NCBI GenBank assembly: GCA_020160935.1
Contig: JAIUPL010000005.1
Location: forward strand, 62,001 to 126,000
Source: Bacteroidota bacterium
GTDB lineage: Bacteria > Bacteroidota > Bacteroidia > Chitinophagales > Saprospiraceae
Direction of reading: 5' to 3'
Length of the DNA stretch: 64,000 nt
Shown piece after piece: positions 38,263 through 47,379 of the stretch; position 1 is the first letter of the stretch; every line of letters begins with the position of its first letter. The position numbers were made by a program, and so were the translations under genes. A model generated the notes under the pieces. It had not been told where the DNA came from, searched no databases, and saw only the letters and a list, made by a program, of their open reading frames with translations.

Positions 38263-39210
38263 TTATCGGGGCTCCAGGTTTGCATCCAGGGTTAATTCCA
38301 AACGCTCCAGATCGTAAGGAATCACTTCTATATCATCTGAATTGCGCTTTTTCTGCAAGCGAAAATATGCGCCAGTCTCTGCGCAGCCTGGTTGCTCCAG
38401 ATGATGGGTAAAACTTTTTACGGTGTCCTGGCTATGCGTAGTTACAAATACCTGGATATCCCATTTTTCTGCGTATTCAAAAATAAGGGACCACAATTGC
38501 TCTTGAACGGTATAGTGCAAGCCTGCTTCGATTTCATCAATCAGCAACATTTTCCCTTTTGCACTGACCAAAGCAATGGCCAGAAGCAGTAAGCGCTGGG
38601 CCCCGTCGCCCAGGTTCTTCAACGGAATGGGAGAGGGTTCGCTGGACAGCCTGACCAACGTTCGATCTTCCCGAATGTCTACTCGTTTTATGTCCGGAAG
38701 AATCGTTTGTTGAAGAATACTGACAACATCATCTTCAGCAGGCGTCAAAACAATGCCATCCCATAATTGCTGCAACGGAAAGGAAGACTCGTTGCCAAAC
38801 GGGACAAAAACACAGCCGTCTTTTGGGTGATCGAAGGGAATGTGGGTGCCCCATGTTCCCGAGGTTTTTGTTGCGGTAAATTTGACTTTACCATCACTTA
38901 CTCCCGGCTTGGTTATCTTGATAGGACCCAGTCGGATTCTTAATTCGGTACCAGGTTCCTGATGTTGCAGGCTGTTTCGATTAAACAATGATTCATACGA
39001 CTCCTCCTGCCCGGCAATCAGCTGTCCCCTTCTTGCAATAATATTGTTCACCACTGTTACATGCGCGTCGGCCGCAATGATTCGAAGCGCTTCCAGCAGG
39101 GCTGTTTTTCCCGTATTGTTTTTACCCGCAAAGAGGTTGATTCTTCGCAAACCTTTTAATTCCAGTTTCTTGAAAAGGCGAAAGTTCTCAATGTTTAATT
39201 CTGTAAGCAT
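38263..39210 (-). CDS. OLD/AAA_15-type ATPase of a two-gene ATPase-TOPRIM cassette
   Basis: The 315-residue ABC-like ATPase opens MLTELNIENFRLFKKLELKG, with Walker A GKNNTGKTALLEAL (about 30-43), a signature-like region LGDGAQRLLLLAIAL, Walker B MLLIDEIEAGLHYTV and the H-loop VTTHSQDTVK. This is the SMC/RecF-like domain of OLD and AriA proteins, without a fused TOPRIM; the TOPRIM is supplied by the next gene. The ATG at 39210 starts the canonical LxxLxIxNFR motif. The pair may be a phage-defence module, but it could be a DNA-repair unit. Confidence 0.85.
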   Translation of the reverse strand: MLTELNIENFRLFKKLELKGLRRINLFAGKNNTGKTALLEALRIIAADAHVTVVNNIIARRGQLIAGQEESYESLFNRNSLQHQEPGTELRIRLGPIKITKPGVSDGKVKFTATKTSGTWGTHIPFDHPKDGCVFVPFGNESSFPLQQLWDGIVLTPAEDDVVSILQQTILPDIKRVDIREDRTLVRLSSEPSPIPLKNLGDGAQRLLLLAIALVSAKGKMLLIDEIEAGLHYTVQEQLWSLIFEYAEKWDIQVFVTTHSQDTVKSFTHHLEQPGCAETGAYFRLQKKRNSDDIEVIPYDLERLELTLDANLEPR

Positions 39211-39284
39211 ACCATGCAAAAATAGTAGATATTGACTAAAAGTCCTGGTTCTTTTCCAGATATGCATTTAGATGGATAAAAAAA

Positions 39285-39352
39285 TCCTCTTCAAAACAAA
39301 AAGGATCAGAGAAACGCGCCCCTTTCCTCAGGAGCACTCGTTCTTCTGATCC
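39285..39352 (-). terminator. Intrinsic terminator-like hairpin upstream of the barrel gene
   Basis: GGATCAGA (39303-39310) pairs with TCTGATCC (39345-39352), and on the minus strand the stem is followed by TTTTTGTTTTG. It lies between the ATPase start and the barrel-protein stop, so it would stop minus-strand transcripts that pass the ATPase gene start; it may therefore act as a boundary rather than the end of a gene. No other gene lies in the gap 39211-39396. Confidence 0.45.
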
Positions 39353-39396
39353 CTTATTCTGCAGGCATCCCAGCCCGCTATTTAACCATGCTACTT

Positions 39397-41028
39397 TCAG
39401 AACCTAGCTGTCAAACCCGCCAAAAAGTTGAGCCCCACGGTCGGGTAGTCGCGCCAGCGTTCGCGGCGGTTGTTCAGTATGTTATTGATATCCAGGAACG
39501 CGCCGATGTTTTTTGAGAAATAGTACGATCCGCCCACATTCAGGTCGAGCAGCACTTCGCTGCGGCGGGCGGTGCCTTCCGAGTCGAGGAACCAGATACC
39601 GTCGGCCACATACAGGTTGCTTTTCAGGATGGCTTTGCCGTCGAGTGCGGTGTACACAGCGCCGAAATTGCCCTCCAGTTTGGGCAGGCCCCATGCTTTG
39701 AATTCGCGCACGGGGTCCATGATAAAGTTCTGGCTCAGCGTACCGGTTAACACGAGGTCTTTGAGCGGCGAAAATTTGATCGTGCCCTGTATATTGCTGA
39801 TTTTCACCGTGTCGTACATCACATGGAAGCGCGTGATGTCTTCCGAGGTGTACTGCGTCTGGAACAGTGCCAGGTCGGACGCTTTGGAATAGTTGACCTG
39901 GCCAGAGTAGTCGAGCCAGCCGAGGTTGCCTTTTACACCGGCGTAGTAGTTGTCGAAACGGGTGTTTTTGAGTTTCGTTTCGCGGATTTGCACAAATGGG
40001 CTGTACTCCGACAGGCTGCGGTAGGTGTTTTTGCGCAGGTCGCCATTGGCGCCGGCAAAAACCTGGATACCGTCGCCGAATACGCGCAGGGCAATTTCGG
40101 CATCGGGGAAAATGCTGAACACGTCGCGGTTGCTGGCGAAATTACCACCCACCTTGATTTTTACGATATCGGAATGGAACGTGAAAGAAGGTTGCAGGTA
40201 AATGTTGTTGAGACGCTGCGTGAGCGTATCATGAAACTTGGTCATGTCGGTACGAATGGCGAGTCGCAGGGCATGTTTCTCCGCAAACCATTTTGTAGCG
40301 CTCATATTGAGGTCGAAGCCCGATTCCTTGTTGGAATAGTAGTCGTTGAGCACATAAAACTGCGGCGCTACGGAGAAATTCAGGTCGTTTGAATTGCGTT
40401 CCTTGTTGTACACGCGGCCGCCGACATTGACGAGGTTGAATTTTTGTAGGGTACGATCGCGCGAGTACTCATGCAGCGAATCGTGCGGGTAGCCATAAAA
40501 ATGGAAACGATCGGCGCTGACGGCGACTTTGGCTTCTGCGGCAATTTGCTCGTTGATGTAGTAGTTGCCATTGAGCAGGAAGTCGTTGTTGGCAAAACGC
40601 TGGTTGTCAATGTTTTTGCTGGCGTCGAGGCTGTGGTGGCGGAACCACACCTTGCCGTCGAATTTTTCCTTGGCAGCAAAGTAGTAGCCCAGTTCGCCCC
40701 AGAATGTTTTGGGGGCGCCTGCGCCGGCTTTGGCAAATCCGTTGTACGATTCTTCTTTGGCGCCGGCTTTCATACCGATGGGGCGCAGTTTGGGCGCCTC
40801 GTACTGCACGGTCAGCGGGCGGGGCGGCACCACGTAGTTCTGGAGTTGGGTGTTGGTATCGAGCGGCGGCAACGAAGGTGGTACGCTGAGTTTGTTCGAC
40901 TCGAGCAGACGCGCGTCAAAGTCTTTGATCACCGTCACGTTGTCGCCTTCGAGTTCTTTTTGGGCAAATGCCGGAACGCTCAGGCATCCCAGCAATATGG
41001 CAGCAAAGAGATTTTTATATGGAAACAT
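39397..41028 (-). CDS. TonB-dependent-receptor-like outer-membrane barrel without plug
   Basis: The 543-residue protein has a signal peptide ending AFAQ, then a proline-rich stretch (PPSLPPLDTNTQ, VVPPRPLTVQYEAPKL). A beta-barrel with periodic aromatic strands runs to a C-terminal FLAGLTARF. DINNILNNRRERW near the end is typical of TonB-receptor barrels. No plug domain motif is present and the length is below that of full receptors. It lies downstream of a TPR gene in the same direction, an order I associate with a conserved Bacteroidota envelope pair, possibly working as a complex. Confidence 0.75.
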   Translation of the reverse strand: MFPYKNLFAAILLGCLSVPAFAQKELEGDNVTVIKDFDARLLESNKLSVPPSLPPLDTNTQLQNYVVPPRPLTVQYEAPKLRPIGMKAGAKEESYNGFAKAGAGAPKTFWGELGYYFAAKEKFDGKVWFRHHSLDASKNIDNQRFANNDFLLNGNYYINEQIAAEAKVAVSADRFHFYGYPHDSLHEYSRDRTLQKFNLVNVGGRVYNKERNSNDLNFSVAPQFYVLNDYYSNKESGFDLNMSATKWFAEKHALRLAIRTDMTKFHDTLTQRLNNIYLQPSFTFHSDIVKIKVGGNFASNRDVFSIFPDAEIALRVFGDGIQVFAGANGDLRKNTYRSLSEYSPFVQIRETKLKNTRFDNYYAGVKGNLGWLDYSGQVNYSKASDLALFQTQYTSEDITRFHVMYDTVKISNIQGTIKFSPLKDLVLTGTLSQNFIMDPVREFKAWGLPKLEGNFGAVYTALDGKAILKSNLYVADGIWFLDSEGTARRSEVLLDLNVGGSYYFSKNIGAFLDINNILNNRRERWRDYPTVGLNFLAGLTARF

Positions 41029-41115
41029 GGATTTCGTTTTTTTGTGTGAATAACGAGCATCCGGGCGTTATGCCGGAATTGGTTGGTTCTCCGGAGGTTG
41101 GGGGCGATTCGAATA

Positions 41116-41170
41116 CACAGGGCGTTGCCCTGTGCTATTGGATACGCCCTTTCAGGGCTTGCTTGTGGTG
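41116..41170. repeat. 54-bp dyad repeat, copy 3
   Basis: CAGGGCGTTGCCCTG and GCCCTTTCAGGGC hairpins in the same order as the copies at 20493 and 20564, with a few base changes (GTGCTATTGGATAC). As there, it is followed within 20 bp by a CTCTCAC tract at the 3' end of a minus-strand gene. Confidence 0.9.
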
Positions 41171-41188
41171 GCAATGAGTGGCTATTTT

Positions 41189-41250
41189 CTCACTCTCTCA
41201 CTCTCTCACCCTCTCGCTTCTCGCTTCTCGCTTCTCACCTCTCACCTCTA
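41189..41250. repeat. One-armed CTCTCAC / CTTCTCG word tract
   Basis: Words CACTCTCT, CCCTCTCG, CTTCTCGCTTCTCG run from 41189 to the stop codon of the TPR gene (41252-41254). There is no complementary arm. The organisation, a dyad repeat followed by this tract, repeats that at 20.5-20.7 kb. Confidence 0.85.
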
Positions 41251-41251
41251 T

Positions 41252-44200
41252 TCAATTCCCCTCGTCCATATCCAGCAAGTTCTTCGCGCCCTTCTGCGTA
41301 GTGTTGTTCATCACCGGATTCGTACCGGTAATGCGGTTGTATTTCTGCCGCGCGGTAGTCATGATGGTCTGGTCGTTGCCGTTGTAGTTTTCCAGCACGG
41401 CTTCCAGCGCAGCGGAGGCGCTGTTTTTATCGCCCTGATCCATGTACACATCGGAAAGCAGGATGAGGTTGCGGGCAATCCAGTCGTCGAAGCCAGCGCT
41501 GGCCTTGTTGGCGTCGCCGATAGCCTGTTCGGCATCGGCATATTTGCGTTGCTTGTACAGGATCTGGGCCATCAGGTGCCAGGACTCGGCCATGATTTCC
41601 GTGGTAGCATTTTCCGTTACCGATTGCAGGGCAGGGTAGGCGCGGGCAAAATCGTTTTTGTCGTAGGCCATCTTACCGAGGTAGAAATTGGCCAGGGCAA
41701 TCTGGCTGTTGGAGGCGAGGTTGCTGCTGGTCACCTTGTTGGCGTATTCGCTCACAGCAACAGAGTTGTTGGTGAAATACGCGGCTTGCAAGGCGCTGAG
41801 TTGAGCGTCGAAACGAGAATTGTTCGTGGTTGCCGACTCCTCCCATTTCCTGGAAAATTCGAATGCCTGCGTGTAGTTTTTATCCACATTCAAGGCTAGC
41901 AATGCTGCTTTTTCGGCTGCTTTCGGGTACAGGCGGCTGGGGCCTTTGGCTACTACGGCAGCGTAATCCTGCAGGGCTTTCGGGTATTGTTTGATGTTGT
42001 TGGAGGCATACGATTCGGCGCGGTAGTAATAGGCCGGAATGGCATTCTGGCCATTCGGATATTTCGCCAGGTAGTTGGTGAAACCTTCGATCGCCTGCTG
42101 GTATTTGCCTTGCTGGAACTGAATTTCGGCCGATTGGTATGTCACGCTGTCTTTGGAAGAAGTGCTCACGTTGCCATAGCCGGGCACCGTTTCGAGGAAA
42201 GCAAAATACTCGTCGGGGCGGTTCAAGTCTTTCACATAAATTTCATTCAGAGCAGCCAGGGCATCTTTGGCTTCACCCGATTCCGGGTTGTTGGAGAACA
42301 CCTGTTTGTAGTAACTGATGGCGGCGGTGGTATTGCCCTGGTTGTAGGAAATAAGGCCGAGGCGCAGCAGTGCCTGGTTGATCAGCGGCGATTTGCCACG
42401 GAAATCGGCCACCAGTTTGCGCAGCGGCGAAATAGCCTGGTCGTATTTGCCCATTTCCTGATAGGTTTCACCCATCTGGAACAGTGCTTCGTCGGTGTAG
42501 CGGCTGTTCGGGTATTTGTTTACGAGGTCTTCGAGCGCCAGCACTTTGTCGACCGGGCTGCCTTGCAGGCCACGGATAATGGCTTTCTGGTAGAGCGCAT
42601 ATTCGAAACCTTCATATTTGCGGTTGATGGCTTCATTGTAGTAGGCCAGTGCGTCGGCGTACTGGTTGTTTTTGAAATTGGCGTCGCCGGCGCGCAGCAC
42701 AGCATCACCCAGCACAGCGGTTTTGATCTGGTCGCTTTTGATGGTGTTGATATTGCGCTTGATGTCATCGACCACAATCCGGAAATTGGCCAGCGCCTGT
42801 TTGTAATCTTTCAGGCGCAGGTTGTTGTAACCCTGCACGTAGTTGGCCATGGTGATATTGCTTTCCTCGGGCAGGTCGTTCATGCCGCGTGCAGCGCCCA
42901 CAAACGAGGAAATGTGCTGCTTGCTGATGGCATATTCGCCGCTTTCATTGGAAATAGCGCCCATCCAGTAGGAACAAAGCGCCATAATACGCTTGTCGAT
43001 GGGGTTTTCAAGCGATTTGTTGAAATAGCGACGCGCTTCGTCTTTTTGTTTGTTCTGGTACAATTGCAGGCCGCGGTAGTAGCACACTTTCTGGTACGTC
43101 TCGTTGAGGCGTGGCGTGCGGTTGGGCACGGCTTCCAGGGTGGCGATAGCGCGGTCGTAGTCGCGGGTATTGAGAAACACTTCGCTCATCAGCGCTTGTG
43201 CATCTTCGTAGTATTTGGAGTTGGAAGGTATTTTTTGCAGGGCATCGATGGCGTCGCGGTCGAATTTGAGTTCGTAACTCAATTTCGCATAGTTGATCAA
43301 CGCATCTTCCTTCACCGTTTTATCGTAATTCATACTGGCCGCCTGTCCGAAGGCATTGCGGGCCGCGAATTTGTTCTTGGTTTTCAGGTACGAATCGCCG
43401 AGGTGGTACAAACCATTCTGTCCGAGCAGGGAGTCTTGCTTGTTGAGTTGCTCGAAATTTTCAATGGCCGGTTTATAAAATCCGCTCTGATACTGCGCAT
43501 AGCCGAGTTGGTAGTAGTCGGCCGCGCGCAGGGTAGCGCCGTTGTTGGCGGCAAATTCGAGGTACGGCAACGCGCTTTTGTAGTCGCCGCGTTCGTAATA
43601 GGCCTGGCCCACGAGTTGGTTGAGTTCCGGGCGGTTTTTGATGTTGCTGTCTTTGGCTTTGGCAGCACCAAAAGAAATCACCTGATCGTATTTTTTCTGG
43701 TGCGAATAAATCTGTGCAATGTAGTACGGTACGTACTGCTTATACTTGTCCGATTGTTCGCAGCGCTGGAAACCCTTGAGTGCTTCGTCAAACTTTTTTT
43801 CAAAAAACGAGCAACAGGCGGAATAGTAGTTGGCCGGGTAATACCATTCGCTGCGCGTATTTTCTTTCAAAGAGGCAAAAGCGCCTTTCGAACGGCTGAA
43901 TTGTTTGGTTACGAAATAGGCGTACCCTTTTTTGAACTGGATTTCGTCGCGCGTGGCGCCCGAACCCGCCGGAGCCATGTCGTAGTAAATCAGCGCCTTG
44001 TCGTATTCCTTGTTGTCGAAATAGTAATTGCCGATTTCAAGGGCAGCCTGGCTGGCTACGGGCGAAGGAGAATTCTCGCGCAGGAAATCGAGCGTGAGTT
44101 TTTCGGCTTCCGGCTGGCCGAGGCGCACGGCTGACTTGGCGTAATAGAGTTCGGCGTCGGTTTTAACGGCTTTCCATTCCGGCTCGTTTGCCGGACGTAG

Positions 44201-44377
44201 CAGATCGATAGCCGAGCGAAACTCTTTTTGCGCCAGCCCGTACAGGTGCTGATCAAAGAAGTCCACCCCGCGCTTGTAAGCGAGTGTGGCCTCGGTGAAG
44301 ACGGTTGTTTGCTGGGCATGCACTGCGAAGACGCACAGCAACAAAACGAAGGAAGTGATGCCTTTCCGAAGGTTCAT
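41252..44377 (-). CDS. Large periplasmic tetratricopeptide-repeat protein
   Basis: The 1041-residue protein has a signal peptide (MNLRKGITSFVLLLCVFAVHAQ) and TPR units over nearly its whole length. Examples are ALEIGNYYFDNKEYDKALIY, LPYLEFAANNGATLRAADYY, LYHLGDSYLKTKNKFAARNA, EALFQMGETYQEMGKYDQAI and QALLRLGLISYNQGNTTAAI. The size suggests about 25 repeats forming a superhelical scaffold in the periplasm. It is transcribed toward a plug-less outer-membrane barrel gene, so it may chaperone or assemble an envelope complex. No enzymatic motif is present. Confidence 0.85.
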   Translation of the reverse strand: MNLRKGITSFVLLLCVFAVHAQQTTVFTEATLAYKRGVDFFDQHLYGLAQKEFRSAIDLLRPANEPEWKAVKTDAELYYAKSAVRLGQPEAEKLTLDFLRENSPSPVASQAALEIGNYYFDNKEYDKALIYYDMAPAGSGATRDEIQFKKGYAYFVTKQFSRSKGAFASLKENTRSEWYYPANYYSACCSFFEKKFDEALKGFQRCEQSDKYKQYVPYYIAQIYSHQKKYDQVISFGAAKAKDSNIKNRPELNQLVGQAYYERGDYKSALPYLEFAANNGATLRAADYYQLGYAQYQSGFYKPAIENFEQLNKQDSLLGQNGLYHLGDSYLKTKNKFAARNAFGQAASMNYDKTVKEDALINYAKLSYELKFDRDAIDALQKIPSNSKYYEDAQALMSEVFLNTRDYDRAIATLEAVPNRTPRLNETYQKVCYYRGLQLYQNKQKDEARRYFNKSLENPIDKRIMALCSYWMGAISNESGEYAISKQHISSFVGAARGMNDLPEESNITMANYVQGYNNLRLKDYKQALANFRIVVDDIKRNINTIKSDQIKTAVLGDAVLRAGDANFKNNQYADALAYYNEAINRKYEGFEYALYQKAIIRGLQGSPVDKVLALEDLVNKYPNSRYTDEALFQMGETYQEMGKYDQAISPLRKLVADFRGKSPLINQALLRLGLISYNQGNTTAAISYYKQVFSNNPESGEAKDALAALNEIYVKDLNRPDEYFAFLETVPGYGNVSTSSKDSVTYQSAEIQFQQGKYQQAIEGFTNYLAKYPNGQNAIPAYYYRAESYASNNIKQYPKALQDYAAVVAKGPSRLYPKAAEKAALLALNVDKNYTQAFEFSRKWEESATTNNSRFDAQLSALQAAYFTNNSVAVSEYANKVTSSNLASNSQIALANFYLGKMAYDKNDFARAYPALQSVTENATTEIMAESWHLMAQILYKQRKYADAEQAIGDANKASAGFDDWIARNLILLSDVYMDQGDKNSASAALEAVLENYNGNDQTIMTTARQKYNRITGTNPVMNNTTQKGAKNLLDMDEGN

Positions 44378-44419
44378 AATTTACTGGTTGGTTTAGCGAT
44401 AGGAACTGATGGGCGGGAG

Positions 44420-44500
44420 GAGATGAGGGTTGATAAATGTTGATAAGGTTGATGAGGGGTTGAGAGTTGAGGGGTTGAGCGTTGAGGGGGTGAGAAGGGG
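44420..44500. repeat. One-armed TTGAGGGG word tract in a divergent intergenic region
   Basis: Words TTGATAA, GGTTGATGAGGGG, TTGAGAGTTGAGGGG repeat without a complementary arm. The vocabulary matches the inner arm of the element at 50.2 kb. The divergent gap 44378-44761 otherwise shows no gene. It probably contains the promoters of both flanking genes, but I cannot place them firmly. Confidence 0.75.
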
Positions 44501-44761
44501 GGCTTTTGGTGTATGATGTAAAAAAATGCTTCTAAAAAACGAGGCTGAAAAACCTGACGTTTGCTGCGCCGCCGTTTTGAGGAAATTTTAACATGCGGAA
44601 CAAACGTCAAATTTGAGGCGAAAATATGTATTGCTGATAAAAGGTAGCAAAAGAGTGTTAAAATCCGTCCGGCGGCTGGCAAAAAACAGCGCTTTCTTTG
44701 CATCAGACATCTTGTAGAGACAGCATACAATCTGTCTGTGCGTTATCAAATGACCCGGAAC

Positions 44762-47185
44762 ATGTCAAGCATGAGCGATTATTTTTTCAAACGGTTGATC
44801 GTGGTTGTAGTGGCCCTGGTGGCTGCACAGACCATACAGGCCCAACTGGACTCCATCCACTGGATACCGCCCATGCATGCCCGTTCGGAATGGGGGCCGC
44901 AATACCTGTACATTTCAACACCCGAAACCACGCCATTTCCCGTGGAGGTTCGCACCGGCCAGGGCGCGGTTGTGACCACGCTGACTGTGTCGAATACGCA
45001 ACCGCAGCGTTTCAGCCTGGGCTCTACCGACGATACCTATACACTCGTGCCCGACAACGATTTGCATAAACCTTTGCAAGACAAAGGGTTGATCCTCGTA
45101 GGCCCTCAAAAATTTTATGTCAATTTCAGGGCGCACAGCAGTTCGCAGTATCAGGCTTGCGACCTTACCTGCAAAGGCCGCGCTGCACTGGGAAAAGTTT
45201 TTCGTATCGGGCACCTCATTCAGGGCAGCAGCAGCAGTCCGAGCCGATCCAACTTTGTCGGGGTCATGGCTACCGAAGACAGCACGCTCGTGACGCTTTC
45301 CGGCTATGATCCTTCGGTAAAATTTCGCATCAATGGCGTCGATACCGGCGTTCCGGGCTCTGTGCAAATCACCCTGCAGGCTGGCGAATCGGCCGTGGTT
45401 TCGCAGTACATTTCCAGCAGTTTTATCCAGCAGCCGCCCAACGGGCTCATCGGCGCCCTGCTGGAAAGCACCAAGCCAATTGCGGTGGATGTGGGCTCGT
45501 GGACGGGCGCGCCTGTGAATGACAATGCTAATGATGTGGGCATCGACCAGATTGTGCCCTACGAACTGGTAGGGGAGGAATACATTTTATGCAAGGGAAA
45601 TGGCTCCAGCATCCTGGAAATTCCAATTGTAGTGGCGCACGAAAATGGCACGAGCGTTTTTCTGAACGGCAGCACCACTCCTGCCGCCGTGCTGAACGCG
45701 GGGCAATTTTACCAGGTACCCACCACGATGTACACTGCGGCGGGCAATTTGTATATCCTGTGCTCCAAACCCGCTTTTTTGTACCAGATGGTGGGTGGAA
45801 CGCCTACTGGCGACGACCAGAAACGTACCGCCGGGCTGATTTTTGTGCCGCCTATTTCCTGCAGCATCCCCAATGCGGTGGATAATATTTACCAGCCCAA
45901 TCAAATCGGGGTGGTCAAATACGACGGTGGTCTGATGATCGTAGCCATGAAAGATTCAGTTGTGACCCTGCGCATCGACGGCAATGTGGTGCCCCTCGGT
46001 ACGCCCGACCCGGTGCAGGGCAATCCCGATTTTGTGACCTATCGCCGACTTACACTGTTTCAGGCAAATAATCCACCCGAAACGGCCAGTGTCATCGCAC
46101 AGGGCGCCATTCAGGTGGCGTTGTTTGGCCGCAATGGCGCGGCAGGTTTCGGCGGATTTTACAGCGGTTTCAGTAAAACCAAAAAGCCGGATATCAGCCT
46201 GGGCATCATTGGCGACGGCGTTTGCCCCGATACGCTGGTGGCCAGTGGAAATTTCGATGGGGTACAATGGTACCACGCCGATTCGTTGCTGCAATACGGC
46301 GCTGATACCATGTATATCGCCTATTCTCCAGGTGTTTACACTGCGCGCGGTTACCTCGGCGTTTGCCGCCGCACCGACTATGCCGAAGACGATGTAACAG
46401 CCAGTTTTAACTCGCCCGAATTTCCCTACACGGTGGAAGAACCTTCCTGTTATGGTTTTTCCGATGGTCAAATTATGTTCGGAATGCCAACGGGAGGGCT
46501 CGAACCTTATGAATATTCGGTAGACAACGGCGCTCATTTTTTTGATTCGCCATTGGCCGAAAACCTCCGCGCCGGGCAATACAAACTCATTGTGCGGGAT
46601 TCTACCGGCTGCTACAACAGTCCGCTGGAAACCACCATCGGACAGCCCGATAGCCTGGGCGTCGATCTGGTATTTGCCTACATTCAGGAGCCTGTGAAAG
46701 TGGGCGACCGGGTCGTTCTGGAGGCGCAACCTGATCGCGAGGTCGTTCTACACGCCTGGTCGCCGGGCGATACCACTACCTGCGGTCAATGCTCGCGCCT
46801 GACCGTCCGGCCCGAAGAAACGACCTGGTACACGGTCACTGTAACTGACCCGATGGGCTGTACCGCCACCGCCCGCATTCAGGTGATTCTGGAGCCCAAT
46901 ATTTATGTGCCGAACGTTATTTCTGCCGCATCCCAACTGGGCAATGATCGTTTTACCCTGTTCAGCAAAGAGCCACAGCCGATCAACTGGCTGCGCATTT
47001 ATGATCGTTGGGGCAATCTGGTGTTCGAGCGCACCCACATTGTCACCAATGATCTTTCCGAAGGCTGGGATGGCACTTTCCAGGGCCGTGAAGTCAACCC
47101 CGGCGTGTTCGTTTTTGTAGCAGAAGTGCAATACGCGCCGGGCAGGAAATTGGTGTTTAAGGGGGATGTGAGCGTCTTAAGATAG
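44762..47185 (+). CDS. IgGFc-binding-like T9SS cargo with gliding-type C-terminal domain
   Basis: The protein (807 residues from the ATG at 44762; other nearby ATGs are possible) has an N-terminal signal segment ending TIQAQ. An IgGFc-binding-like domain of about 350 residues follows (with RSNFVGVMATEDSTLVTLSG and AVVSQYISSSF), then beta-sandwich domains with a SprB-repeat-like segment (PSCYGFSDGQIMFGMPTGG). A type B T9SS / gliding-motility-associated sorting domain is at the end (NIYVPNVISA, WLRIYDRWGNLVFE, WDGTFQGREVNPGVFVF). It is probably a surface adhesin. The stop is followed at once by a palindromic element. Confidence 0.85.
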   Translation: MSSMSDYFFKRLIVVVVALVAAQTIQAQLDSIHWIPPMHARSEWGPQYLYISTPETTPFPVEVRTGQGAVVTTLTVSNTQPQRFSLGSTDDTYTLVPDNDLHKPLQDKGLILVGPQKFYVNFRAHSSSQYQACDLTCKGRAALGKVFRIGHLIQGSSSSPSRSNFVGVMATEDSTLVTLSGYDPSVKFRINGVDTGVPGSVQITLQAGESAVVSQYISSSFIQQPPNGLIGALLESTKPIAVDVGSWTGAPVNDNANDVGIDQIVPYELVGEEYILCKGNGSSILEIPIVVAHENGTSVFLNGSTTPAAVLNAGQFYQVPTTMYTAAGNLYILCSKPAFLYQMVGGTPTGDDQKRTAGLIFVPPISCSIPNAVDNIYQPNQIGVVKYDGGLMIVAMKDSVVTLRIDGNVVPLGTPDPVQGNPDFVTYRRLTLFQANNPPETASVIAQGAIQVALFGRNGAAGFGGFYSGFSKTKKPDISLGIIGDGVCPDTLVASGNFDGVQWYHADSLLQYGADTMYIAYSPGVYTARGYLGVCRRTDYAEDDVTASFNSPEFPYTVEEPSCYGFSDGQIMFGMPTGGLEPYEYSVDNGAHFFDSPLAENLRAGQYKLIVRDSTGCYNSPLETTIGQPDSLGVDLVFAYIQEPVKVGDRVVLEAQPDREVVLHAWSPGDTTTCGQCSRLTVRPEETTWYTVTVTDPMGCTATARIQVILEPNIYVPNVISAASQLGNDRFTLFSKEPQPINWLRIYDRWGNLVFERTHIVTNDLSEGWDGTFQGREVNPGVFVFVAEVQYAPGRKLVFKGDVSVLR

Positions 47186-47379
47186 AGCGTGAGAGAGTGA
47201 GAGATGTGAGAGCGTGAGAGATGTGAGAGGGTGAGAGATGTGAGAGGGTGAGAATACGTAGAGTAGACCGGCTCCGTGCTGAAAATGCCGAGTGCGGAGC
47301 GGTCTACTCTACGTATTCTCACTCTCTCACCCTCTCACATCTCTCACGCTCTCACATCTCTCACTCTCTCACCCTCTCA
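47186..47379. repeat. Palindromic word-repeat element 8 (GTGAGAG words, GTAGAGT core)
   Basis: It lies between two convergent genes and fills the gap. The inner arms 47248-47270 and 47300-47322 pair perfectly over 23 bp, including GTAGAGTAGACCG, around a loop with GAAAATGCCGAG. Outward, GAGATGTGAGAGCGTGAG words on the left align with their complement on the right for about 60 bp more, with word slippage. The right end contains the stop codon and penultimate codons of the glycosyltransferase gene. Confidence 0.95.

Noticed and set aside
41987-44134. 715-codon open frame antisense to the TPR gene
   Set aside because: The TPR gene on the minus strand has clear repeats and a signal peptide; the plus frame has none.
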